Of a stretch of DNA of 21,579 nt, positions 1 to 9,100 are shown piece by piece (the stretch's first letter is position 1; the number at the start of each line of letters is the position of its first letter). The translations under genes were made by a program, and so were the position numbers. The notes beneath the pieces are model-generated. The model was not told where the DNA came from. It was given only the letters and a program-made list of their open reading frames with translations, and did not search any database. Source of the DNA: Byssochlamys sp. IMV 00236 (lineage: Eukaryota > Ascomycota > Eurotiomycetes > Eurotiales > Thermoascaceae); NCBI GenBank assembly GCA_001931875.2, contig MSJH02000081.1, positions 1 through 21,579 of the forward strand. Reading direction: 5' to 3'.

Positions 1-37
<37 letters not shown>
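1..37. repeat. 37-base poly-T tract at window edge
   Basis: An uninterrupted run of 37 T ends 7 bases before the RPC25 start codon. It may be a genuine T-rich fungal promoter tract or an assembly edge, and the window gives no upstream context to decide. As seen, RPC25 has almost no upstream regulatory sequence here. Confidence 0.8.
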
Positions 38-44
38 CCTTCAA

Positions 45-832
45 ATGTTTATACTTTCTGAGCTAGAAGATACAGTCAAGATTGTGCCTAATGACTTCAA
101 AAAGGACGATATTAATGCTGTGACAGACGTATTAAATGAGAAATATGCAAACAAAGTAGTGCAAGAAGTGGGCCTTTGTATATGCGTTCATGATATCTTG
201 CACATGTCTGAAGGATTCATTCTTTATGGCGATGGTTGCAGTTACATTAAAGTAACATTTAGATTGGTTGTGTTTAGACCATTCATTGGAGAAGTCATGG
301 TTGGAAAAATTAAAAGCTCTTCACCAGCAGGTGTCGTTGGTAAAAAAAAGATATAACTTTAATATATATATGAGATTGACAGTGTTAAAGTGACTCTAGG
401 ATTCTTTGATGATATCTTGATTCCTGGTGCTGCACTTCAACCAGGATCCAAATTGTAAGTACAGCACAAGGGGATATTATAAATAAATGTTGATTATAAA
501 AAAACAGTGATCCAGCAGAACAAGTTTGGGTGTGGAATTACGAAGGAGAGAAAATGTTTATGGATATTGAAGAACCTATTCGAGTACGAGTACTACGTGA
601 GCAATTTACAGATACTACACCAACAAATCATCCACCCGCAAAGGCAGTAGGTAGACGTCCGTCGGCTGCTGATGCCAGTGATGACCTTGCTGCCAATTCA
701 ACAAAAATACCACCCTATTCTATTACTGTAAAGTATTAAATGTTTATTGAAAAGGGCGAATCATTAACCTATCATTCCTAGTGCACAATACAAGAAGATG
801 GTTTAGGATTGCTTTCTTGGTGGGGAAGTTAA
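45..832 (+). CDS. RPC25: RNA polymerase III subunit RPC25 (RPC8, Rpb7-like), four exons
   Basis: Rpb7/RPC8-type stalk subunit of nuclear RNA polymerase III, which with RPC17 helps initiate tRNA and 5S transcription. The N-terminal SHS2-type half is in exon 1 (NKYANKVVQEVGLCICVHD-like stretch, then IKVTFRLVVFRPFIGEVMVGKI), and the S1/OB half contains VKVTLGFFDDILIP. The protein ends in GLGLLSWWGS, the family's hallmark tail. Exons: 45 to about 332; about 375-454 (donor GTAAGT); 508-727; 782-832. The reading frames across introns 2 and 3 agree exactly. The exon 1/2 join is unclear: the AG at 381-382 gives the expected VKVTLGFF only with a phase-2 donor, and no GT sits at that phase, whereas the AG at 373-374 keeps frame but adds a few residues. 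Predicted length is about 212 aa (human about 204). It converges on the next gene, with stops 102 bp apart. Confidence 0.93.
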
Positions 833-934
833 GAGAGACGAAAAAAAAAATAGGGAGAGAAAGAGAGAAGAATGTACATATTTATTGAAATACATGACAA
901 TAAAAACTATAGAACTTCAACTTGATGTGTTGTA

Positions 935-2153
935 TTATGCCTGATCTAAAAGGAAATTGGTAGCTTTTATCAAGTCGTGATCATTCTTTTCTAATGCGTC
1001 AATAGCCTGTGCTCGAGTAAAGCCCATGTTGTTTAATTCTTCAATTAAATGTTCATAGGGTGAATTAGGTAATGGTGGTATGGGTGGTGGTGTTGGTGAA
1101 ACGGCAGGATGGGCTGGAGGCTTTAATGAAGAAGGATGTGAGATGATGGGCGAAGAAGTAGAGGAGGACGGCAAAGGCGAGTTAGTAAACAGTTTGGGCG
1201 GTATAGCTGGTACAGATTTGGGTGATAATCCTTGAGGGTATGGCATAGCCGTTCCATTTTGAAAGTTCCAATAAGCTATACATGCATTAGACAAAGGGCA
1301 AAGGTCTTTTTTCTTATTTACCTCCTTCATTCTTTGGTGGATATGGTCGTGGTTGTTGTTGTTGTTGGTATGATGTATAAGTTACAGGTGACGTACGACT
1401 CGTAGGAGTACTGTAATTAGCCTTGGGACTACTACCCAAAACTGACCTTAGAGCAACAAAATCGTTTTCTGGTGCATCCCAAGGATCAGCCGGAGCAAGT
1501 CCTTGCTCAAATCGAAGATAATCAAACTATTGTGAAGTCAGCGTACGGTGTTCTATATGCTCTTTGACTAACTCTTCACCTTTTCATGACTCGATTCAGA
1601 ACTAGCCTGGTTTAACTCTTGGGGTTCCTCTACTGTTGCTTCGGGAGTAGGGTTATATTTTTGCTCTGGTTTTAAAATACGTGTATCCGTATCCAGAAAT
1701 CCTGGAGCAATTCTTCTAGCTGCTAACTTTTGTTGATTGATTTTCTCTTGTTCGTATTGAGCCCTTTTTGCTCTCAAAGTTTCTTTCTCTTCCAAAGCGT
1801 TTTTACGAGATGCTTCGATATAACTAAGGACTTGTCTCTCTATTGAAAAAGGATAGGTTGTCTATTTTGTAATGAATTTCCACATGCATCATTTATAGTT
1901 TTTTTATCTTATTTACCAGTTGCGAAATGTCGTCAGGAATTGGCTTAAGTTCTGAGGCAATGATAATCTTTTGTACATGTTAAATCGTGAACTGATAATT
2001 CAATATTTCATACCTTTTTTGGTAGTCGGTAATGAGGGGATACCATTACAGGCACATTCTGAAGTACTGAATAAGTTGAGCCTGTTGTATTTAGTTAGTA
2101 TTTATTTCTAAAAGAAGATGAGAGTTTAGTCTAGGACTACCTTGGTCAGTCAT
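935..2153 (-). CDS. UBAP1-like ESCRT-I subunit (UMA-like N terminus, C-terminal UBA), six exons
   Basis: Predicted 319 aa. Exons on the minus strand: 2153-2141, 2081-2014, 1967-1917, 1861-1580, 1526-1322, 1275-935; all phases join without a stop, and intron 1 has a perfect TACTAAC branch site. The N terminus, spanning four exons, reads like the UMA region of human UBAP1: TYSVLQNVPVMVSPHYRLP resembles the SYLDDVPFKTGDKFKTP stretch, followed by YPFSIERQVLSYIEA (human YDFSLEKKTIEWAEE) and a charged helix. Next come LAARRIAPGFLDTDTRI, a proline/serine-rich linker with a five-Q run, and a C-terminal UBA domain (about residues 278-319: EELNNMGFTRAQAIDALE). UBAP1 binds VPS28/TSG101-type ESCRT-I and ubiquitinated cargo on endosomes. 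Visible: UBA, helix and likeness to UMA. Inferred: ESCRT-I membership. Alternative: another endosomal UBA adaptor. Confidence 0.75.
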
Positions 2154-2220
2154 TCTAGTATGAGAAAGAAAAAAAGATACATATTATTCGTGCAGTGTAA
2201 AAATAAAAGATCATTCAAAC

Positions 2221-2748
2221 TCAGAAACTGTTTATTAGTGCATGAAGTGCACGAAAAAAAAGGATTAACATTGGTTTTCGGTTTAAACAGTCTTTAAATC
2301 TAGCTACTGAGTATCTACAAAATCCTTGAACGTCACTGAAGAGAATCTTGTTACATGCATTTCCAATTCTAGACGACAGTGTTTCTTCCTGCAAAAGTTC
2401 TTTTCTTTTAAGCTTGCTTTTACCAAAACTGCTCAATGGGATTGAGTCCTGGGGAGTATGCTGGAAGATATACCCAGCCGTAGCTACGTTGCTCAATGTA
2501 TTTCCTAATATCAGCATTTTTATGAATAGGGGCGTTATCCATAACAATGTAATTGTCCTTACGTTGCTCATGCTGATCTAAGATATCAAGCGTACTTGCA
2601 ATGAAATTAAAGTAATGCCCATTGACAGTACCGCCTTTGGTATTTTCAACAGTTTGGGTGCTACCTGCTGTTTTTCTCTTTTTAGAATAGGGGTTTTTGG
2701 TCTTCTAATATTGATGTTAACTACATCAAAGGGAGAGATGGCACTGAT
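2221..2748 (-). pseudogene. C-terminal relic of an IS630/Tc1-superfamily DDE transposase
   Basis: On the minus strand, 2748 to about 2430 encodes the end of a DDE_3-type catalytic domain: ISPFDVVNI, then TVNGHYFNFIASTLDIL, YIVMDNAPIHK (second catalytic Asp) and AYSPGLNPIEQFW (catalytic Glu). It is broken twice. One frameshift lies in an A-rich tract near 2662-2685. The other follows EQFW near 2423-2428, after which another frame continues KSKLKRKELLQEETLSSRIGNACNKI as far as a TGA at 2221-2223. The N-terminal half, with the HTH and the first catalytic Asp, is missing: homology stops exactly where the 302-bp repeat begins (2749). Not functional. The family is typical of fungal genomes; the subfamily name is inference. 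Confidence 0.85.
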
Positions 2749-3050
2749 ATGTTTGATGAGATAATCATTATAATAACTCGAGTATAACCTTACAGTAGAG
2801 CATACATTCTACTTTTATCTACCCCATCCGATGAGAATAACTTATAATAATAATAACTATAGTAGCTACTAGTATAACAATAATAACATAAGCATAAATA
2901 ATGTCAGTGACGACAATAATATAAATAGCAGCCATAGATTCTCTACCCCTATAAAACGCTTACGCGTCTAATTTAACAACATTCAGCTCTTCTTTTTATA
3001 ATTTAATTCGTAGATCATCGACTTAACTGCCTTTTTCAATAACAAAGCTG
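2749..3050 (-). repeat. Dispersed repeat, copy 1 (minus orientation), with ATT microsatellite
   Basis: The reverse complement of this stretch matches 20298-20622 base for base over most of its length. Shared landmarks in order are CAGCTTT, AAAAAGGCAGTTAAGTCGATGA, AGAGAATCTATG, ATTGTCGTCACTGAC, CTAGTAGCTACTATAG, an ATT run, AGTAGAATGTATGCTCTACT and TTATCTCATCAAACA. The ATT run has about four units here and seven to eight in copy 2. Neither edge shows an evident terminal inverted repeat. No long coding frame is visible. It sits directly upstream, in orientation, of the truncated IS630-like transposase. Confidence 0.92.
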
Positions 3051-3499
3051 AAAGTAACACGAACCACGGATATGGCGAAGCAAAATCAGCGATCCAGGAA
3101 GCCAAAAACATTTTAGTGTGTCGAGATCTGATTCGAGTGGCAATTTTTTGCAAGAACGCTTTAGATGCACAAAATTTGGATGGCATCCTAGGTCTACAAA
3201 TTGTTGGACGCAAAATAACCTTTCACATCTTGGTTCTACCATCTACTGGCGTATATACCATGTACGAACTGGGCTCTGTAAAATTGCCTGATACCTTACA
3301 TGATTTGCCAAAACTGCTGATGGATATGCCTGCTATTCTGCGTATTCTGGATGTCTTTGATCGTCTCTGCATCCGATCCGCCGACCCTCCTCAACCTACT
3401 CGCCATCATCCAACCGTCTCTCTTTCCGTCTTCAATGGCATCTTCTCATCCACACAGGATCGTAAGCGACCTTGTTATTTGAAGCAATACCATAATTAA
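3050..3499 (+). pseudogene. 5'-truncated ORF of an unrecognised, probably multicopy fungal family
   Basis: A frame open from 3014 runs to TAA at 3497-3499. From about 3050 it reads AESNTNHGYGEAKSAIQEAK, then LIRVAIFCKNALDAQNLDGI, LGLQIVGRKITFHILVL, TGVYTMYELGSVKLP and AILRILDVFDRLC, ending with a short basic tail (RKRPCYLK). I recognise no enzymatic motif. The pattern resembles a repetitive accessory family I associate with Mucorales genomes, but I cannot name it. The first codons lie inside the 302-bp repeat and no proper start is visible, so the gene seems cut at its 5' end where the repeat begins. Function unknown; probably a dead fragment. Confidence 0.55.
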
Positions 3500-4804
3500 A
3501 AAATATTTGTCACTACATTTTTTTTTACCAGCGTGATTGTCATATTTGAAGGCTGTTCATACAATAATTGAATCAGTAGTTTTATACAAAACATATAAAA
3601 ATATTCATTTACCCATAAAATAAGTAAATGTACTATACAAATCATGAATACATAACATATCTTTATTTATTACAAAATAAATTTAATATGAAATCAAGCC
3701 TATAAAATCATAAGTTGAACCTATAAAGATGTTGTACGTAATTGATCAACTCGGATATTGACTGATATGGAAACACACATATCGTATCTGACATACTTTT
3801 ATTATTAATATCGAATTAGATTACACCTAATTGTTGATGTTTACCTATAAAGGCATTAATATAAGCATAGCATATTAAATGCTGGTAAATATCTCATGTG
3901 CATAATATGGATTGACTTCGAAAACAATTTTAAAAAGTTGGTGTGACTAACGTATGAACCGACATGAACTACCTTTGATCTTTCTGATCGCCACAGCCAA
4001 CTGTACAAATAGATTTCATAAAGATTATATTGTAGTTTATACACCCTTTAAATGAAGACATGCATCATTGGTATGAGGCTGTGTGCTTTAGAAAGTGAGA
4101 CAGAATTTTCAAGTGAGGTTATGTAACCTTTACGGCTTCAAGAGCATGACGATATGTTACTTTTTTGATTCAGAGTATGTTTAAAAGCAAAAGCCCATAA
4201 CTATACAAAGTATGGTTCATTCCCTATTTTCTTTATTTTGGATACCATCAAAATAAACTACAGTTATCCCTTTCTTCTTTTATAGACATTCCATTTATAA
4301 AGAAAAAAAGTAAACAGAACAAATGGGAAAAGGCGGTAAACGCGCGCAAGTTAAAATAGAGTTCTGCAGCATGAAAATGGCCAAGTACAATCAATGTTGC
4401 AACCAATCAAAATCAACTGTATATTCTCAGAAAATAGAAGTCGTATTTTAGGTGAACACTACATGCACCAGAAAATACATCAGAAAATAAGACGCTTCCT
4501 TAGGGAGCTACCTATATTGTCTCTACAACTTTACACTATCAAAGTCTCTACCTAACCTAAAGCTATCCAGTGGGATATCCATTAATGTGAAATACACTTG
4601 AATTGATCTTGATTCTTTGTTAATAGGGCTGACAACATAAAAAACATAAAAAATACAGCAATAACCACATTTTATCTCTTTTTCTTTTTGAAATTTTATA
4701 CATCAGGGAGGTTGGAAAGATATCCGTTCCTGGACAAGCTAAACTTGACGCTTCACACTAAAAAGGTTTGTTGACGACATCACAGGTTATGCTTGTAACA
4801 TTAA
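3500..4804. other. AT-rich stretch without recognisable gene
   Basis: No convincing coding frame on either strand. The longest (3856-4044, minus, 62 codons) has no recognisable motif. The region is AT-rich and carries short direct repeats of CAGAAAATA (near 4430, 4470 and 4480). It probably contains decayed transposon sequence between the two accessory-gene relics. Confidence 0.6.
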
Positions 4805-5237
4805 CCCTCTCGTACGCGTAGTGGACACCTTTTCGTGACAATTACAAGTATCGGTGAAAACTGTAACTCACTTGAAAATGATGGTACGTGGGCCATTTTT
4901 TTCTTTTCTTTTTTATACGTAGCATCTCTGACATTCTCATATATCTTTAGATGAAGACCTTTTACTATTTGAATTACCATCCGATAATTTACCTGGACGC
5001 GACTAATTGAGCAAGTACATTCTCAAAACCTCATCGGCTATTAATATTATGACAACTGGCCTGTTGGATATCCCAAATGACACATACACGATAGCAAACA
5101 CTGAATGGAACAGGAGCCGCTATGACATACTCTACACTCCAAGTCTTACCACTCAGCAACCTCTCCCACCAGTTCTTGCAGAGGCGCAAAAATCAGTCAG
5201 TGAGTTATTTATGCGTCGGTTGATCCAGTACATATGA
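4805..5237 (+). pseudogene. Broken PD-(D/E)XK nuclease-like accessory gene
   Basis: Two coding pieces in one frame flank a likely intron at 4884-4950 (GTACGT...TTTAG). The upstream piece ends LENDD; the downstream piece reads EDLLLFELPSDNLPGRD, then an in-frame TAA at 5004-5006, then LSKYILKTSSAINIM and so on to TGA at 5235-5237. The section EWNRSRYDILYTP followed by LPPVLAEAQKSVSELFMRRL has the layout of a PD-(D/E)XK core: Asp in YDILY, then E-x-Q on a hydrophobic strand, then a helix. This layout recurs in multicopy fungal accessory proteins. Weak coding remnants may continue to about 5360 (HSPSVMTGYA). The family call is inference from motif spacing. The internal stop and missing N terminus mark it as dead. 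Confidence 0.5.
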
Positions 5238-5697
5238 ATCCGAACGTGCGTTTGTGCTGTGACAGATATAGTGCCTTTGTATCACCTAAATGGTACTAAC
5301 GCTCAGTTATTCACAACTCACCTTCACAGTCCGTCAGTCATGACTGGCTATGCCTAAAAATTAATTCTATAAGTACTCTTGTTCATTGACAGATCATTGA
5401 ATATTTGAATAAAACAACCCCTCTTGCCTTATATTCTTTCACATATCTTGTTCTTTCTTTAAAAGGCTTATAATCTCTTTTATATTCTTTATTTACTTGA
5501 AATCCTTCTGATATAGTATCAACGTCATATTACTGATCGGAATTGTCCTTGTACCTTTTTACTTTAACCAATTACTTCACTTTTACACTTTGCAACTCAA
5601 TTACTTATTTGATCTGTTAAAGATCTGGTGGTCAATAACATAAACAACTTGTTAACTCAAAACTTGCACTTTTTAAACCGAACAAACACCAATTCTA
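5238..5697. other. AT-rich spacer
   Basis: Apart from a possible continuation of the PD-(D/E)XK-like relic to about 5360, I see no gene. T/C-rich tracts dominate 5410-5620. Confidence 0.5.
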
Positions 5698-5786
5698 CAG
5701 TGGACTGGGAAAAATGTCTTGCCCAAGGTTTATTTAACTAAAGATAGCCTTTTTTTTTTTCGAAATAAAAATTTCTGTCCACACTG
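5698..5786. mobile_element. Possible 89-bp MITE with imperfect Tc1-like ends
   Basis: The left end reads CAGTGGACTGGGAAAAA, preceded directly by TA (5696-5697). The right end, reverse-complemented, begins CAGTGTGGACAGAAATTTT and is followed by T then TA. Both start CAGTG and carry GGAC a few bases in, a style common to Tc1/mariner ends. The match is imperfect, and the right TA is one base out of place. No coding content. Confidence 0.35.
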
Positions 5787-5910
5787 TTAGTGTCAATGAA
5801 AATCAGCTGATTCTTTTAACGAAAGATATAATATGTAAAAGTATGCTTAATAAAGACTCACCACAGACATGAACAGCCTGTTAAGAGTGTGGTGTGCTGA
5901 ATGCGCTGAA

Positions 5911-5979
5911 TTGATTTTGATTGGACATCGACGTCGATTTTGATTGGCCTGTGGTGTCGATTTTGATTGATCGTTGGGG
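5911..5979 (+). promoter_or_regulatory. Three 23-bp direct repeats with inverted CCAAT motifs, upstream of PhK
   Basis: Units start at 5911, 5934 and 5957, exactly 23 bp apart. Each opens with TYGATTTTGATTG; the first two continue to GATTGG (CCAATC on the other strand), while the third has GATTGA. The array ends 187 bp before the phosphorylase kinase start codon. Exact spacing of about two helical turns suggests an array of factor-binding sites, possibly CCAAT-binding; that role is inference. Confidence 0.5.
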
Positions 5980-6166
5980 AAGCACTGTGTGAGCCTAGAA
6001 TTTTATCGTGTTGATGTCATTTGTTCTTACTGTGTAACTGATATGAACGGGTTGCATGGTTTGTCATCATTCTGTAAGCAATTATAAATATTTCATCTTA
6101 TTTATACCCTTTCTTATCTTTTTCCCTCTCTTCTTTTTTTTTTTCTTTTTTAAAAGTAAACTATCA

Positions 6167-9100
6167 ATGGTGTCTGTATATAATAGAAAACAGACATTGG
6201 AAAGGCTTGATTATTATTATCAAGTCATAAACACCACAGTGTTATCAAAGCAAAATCCTGCTAGTGGCTTGATTCCTGCTTCTGTGGCTATTACCGTAAG
6301 GTCAAAATGGAAAAGGAAGGAGAACGCGTAATAACATCTATTATAGACTCATGGTAATTATACCGATGCTTGGGTTAGGTAAAATAAAACAAGATCATAT
6401 AACATGATTACTAAATGTTCTATTTAGAGATAACGTATATTCGATCTATTGCGTTTATGGTCTTGCATTAGCGTATCGAAGAGTCGATGACACGTCGGGA
6501 AGAGCATGTAAGTCCGTTGTTGTTGATTGTAACATCAAATGTTTATTTGTTTGTTTTTTGAAGTTGAATTGGAACATGCTGTCATCAAATTGATGCGTGG
6601 GCTTTTATTTGCCATGATGCGTCAAGCACCAAAAGTCGAGAAGTTCAAAAAGACACAAAATATCTTTGATGCCCTGCATGCTAAATATGATACCAAGACA
6701 GGCGAAACAGTGGTTGGTGATAGAGATTGGGGACACCTTCAGATTGATGCTACAAGCTTATTTATTGTCGCTTTGGCTGATATGACAACGAGTGGTCTAA
6801 GCATCATTTTTACTCAAGATGAGGTTGATTTTGTTCAAAACTTGGTGTTTTATATTGAACGTAAGCTATAAAACATGGCTTGTATTCCATCCCCTAACCA
6901 TACATCATCGATAGGCGCTTATCGTACTCCAGACTTTGGTATCTGGGAGCGTGGTAACAAGAGCAACCATGGTCAGCCAGAGCTAAATTCATCTTCCATT
7001 GGTATGGCCTGTGCAGCACTTCGAGCTATCAATGGAGTTAATCTATTCGGCGCCCGTGGTGGTCCATCTTCTGTAAGTTTCATACATAAACACTTTATTT
7101 CCTCGCCCTTTGACCATCTATATTTTCAAGGTGATCTATGTCTTACCTGATGAAATGACAAGAAACAAGATCAATCTCCAAAGTATGTTACCCAGAGAAT
7201 CAAATTCCAAAGAAGTTGACGGCTCGGTCTTGTCCGTCATTGGCTTTCCTGCATTTGCTGTTGATGATCCTCAGCTCGTCGAGTATACAAAACACGATGC
7301 CAAAAAGAAGCTAGAAGGTCGATATGGCTGGAAACGATTCTTGCGAGATGGTCATCAGACAGTGGTAGAGGATCATACAAGACTTCATTATAATGAAAGC
7401 GAGCTGAAAGTGTTTGAGAATATCGAATCTGAATGGCCATTGTTCTTTACTTATATGGTCTTGGAAGGCCTCTTCTCTGATAACTTTGAGCAAGTAGAAG
7501 AGTACCGCAAGAAATTGGACTTTGTCACCATTGATTCGTCTATGTGGGATCCTGAACATCCAATGCCTCCTGAAGACTACAATAACAGCCAACAAGAGAA
7601 GAAGAAGCGTCCAGAAATGCATCGTCGCTCAACCAGCATGTACATTCCATCCGATCTGCATATACCTCTACTTCCTGAACTATACTATGTCCCTGCAGAG
7701 TCCATTGAAGCAGAGAAAAAGGATCCTCATTCGCAAAAACGTATGCCAAATGAGAATACGCCATTGGTATGGGCACTTTCGCTTTATTTGCTTGGTAACT
7801 TGATGTACGAGAAACTTCTATCGCCTTCTGAACTGGACCCCTTGGGCAGACGATTCAACATGAAAGGTGAAAAAGTAGATAATGTCGTTCAAATCGTCTT
7901 GTTGTCTGAAAGTGAAGAGCTACAAAGAATCTTGTCCAACTACGGCCTTGAGACGCAAACGGTCGAGCAAATTTCATCAAGCTTTACGGTGATGCCTCCT
8001 CAGACGCTTGTTGATATCTACAGCGCACTAGGCCAAAACCAAAAACTGGGGTTATCTGGTAGACCCAATCGTCCGATCGGCACGTTGGCAACATCTCGCC
8101 TTTATCGTATCCAGGGCCACATCTATGCGTTTACGCCTCAGTTTATGGATGTCGACTCGTTTTATCTCAACTCAGATCCTGATTACCTCGTATCCACCTT
8201 TGAAACCGAACTGAGTTTTACTAATCACCATTGGACCTATGCAGGCCGACCCACAATCACTGTCGTCTTGACAAGCACCATGTTAGGTGAACCCACAACA
8301 AACGATCAAGCAGGTCCAACGACGAGTAATGAATGCTTAAATGCCGCCATCATCTCTGCTGATTCTGCCAAGAAGAATCTACTCAATTTCTTTATGAACT
8401 TGAGATCCGGTGAATGCAATGGCATTCGAGTGCGTTTGTCAAGACTGGCAGAGACGCTGAACACGAGTAACATCGAGTCACTTGATTTCCTTGTTAACAA
8501 GCCTGATATTGACTGGAGCACGATCCTACTGAACAACAAGAAATACCACAAGCATCATTATGCCCAGCGTCGCTTGAACAACTCTAATGTTCACTCAGGC
8601 ACTCATACCCCTGGTGGTGCAAGAACTCCTCGACGCAAGAGTGTCTTTGGCGGTAAATTGTTAGGCACGCCGTTGGACAAGCTGAGTGACGAAAGTTACT
8701 TCCAAGACGTCGCCGCGGCTCTCGAAAAGATCAACAATGGTGGCATCTCTTCTTTCAAGCTAAAGGATCATGAAGTCGCTCCCAATGTCCGTTCTGCCTC
8801 ACCCATCGTTCAGTCAGACACAAGCACGCCAGTTCTCACTTCGTCTCCTTCCTTGTCTAGCAATCAAATATCGGAGGAAACTGGAGGCGACATGCTACTC
8901 TCCCTGACCCTTGGTGACCCATCTCAGTTTGATGCAGCTGTTCAAAGTCTCAAGGAATCCGTCAATCTCTATGATCAGATCGATTTGCTTCAATATCTCG
9001 CTTCTTGTAAGAACCTTGATCATTTTATCCCGGATTTGGATGCAACCATGCGTAACTTGCTGGAGGAAGTCTATCTCAAATCTAGACGCTTACAGTATTG

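Noticed and set aside
530..739. Separate small plus-strand gene
   Set aside because: It is exon 3 of RPC25; the frame enters through the acceptor at 507 and leaves at the donor at 728.
1568..1795. Separate small minus-strand gene
   Set aside because: It is exon 4 of the UBAP1-like gene: phases at 1861 and 1580 join cleanly to both neighbours.
3856..4044. 62-codon minus-strand frame
   Set aside because: No motif, AT-driven composition, and no splice-compatible neighbours.
7311..7622. Antisense frames within the phosphorylase kinase gene (also 9071-9349, 10302-10619 and others)
   Set aside because: They overlap strongly conserved PhK coding sequence, have no family likeness, and are expected by chance in a long coding exon.
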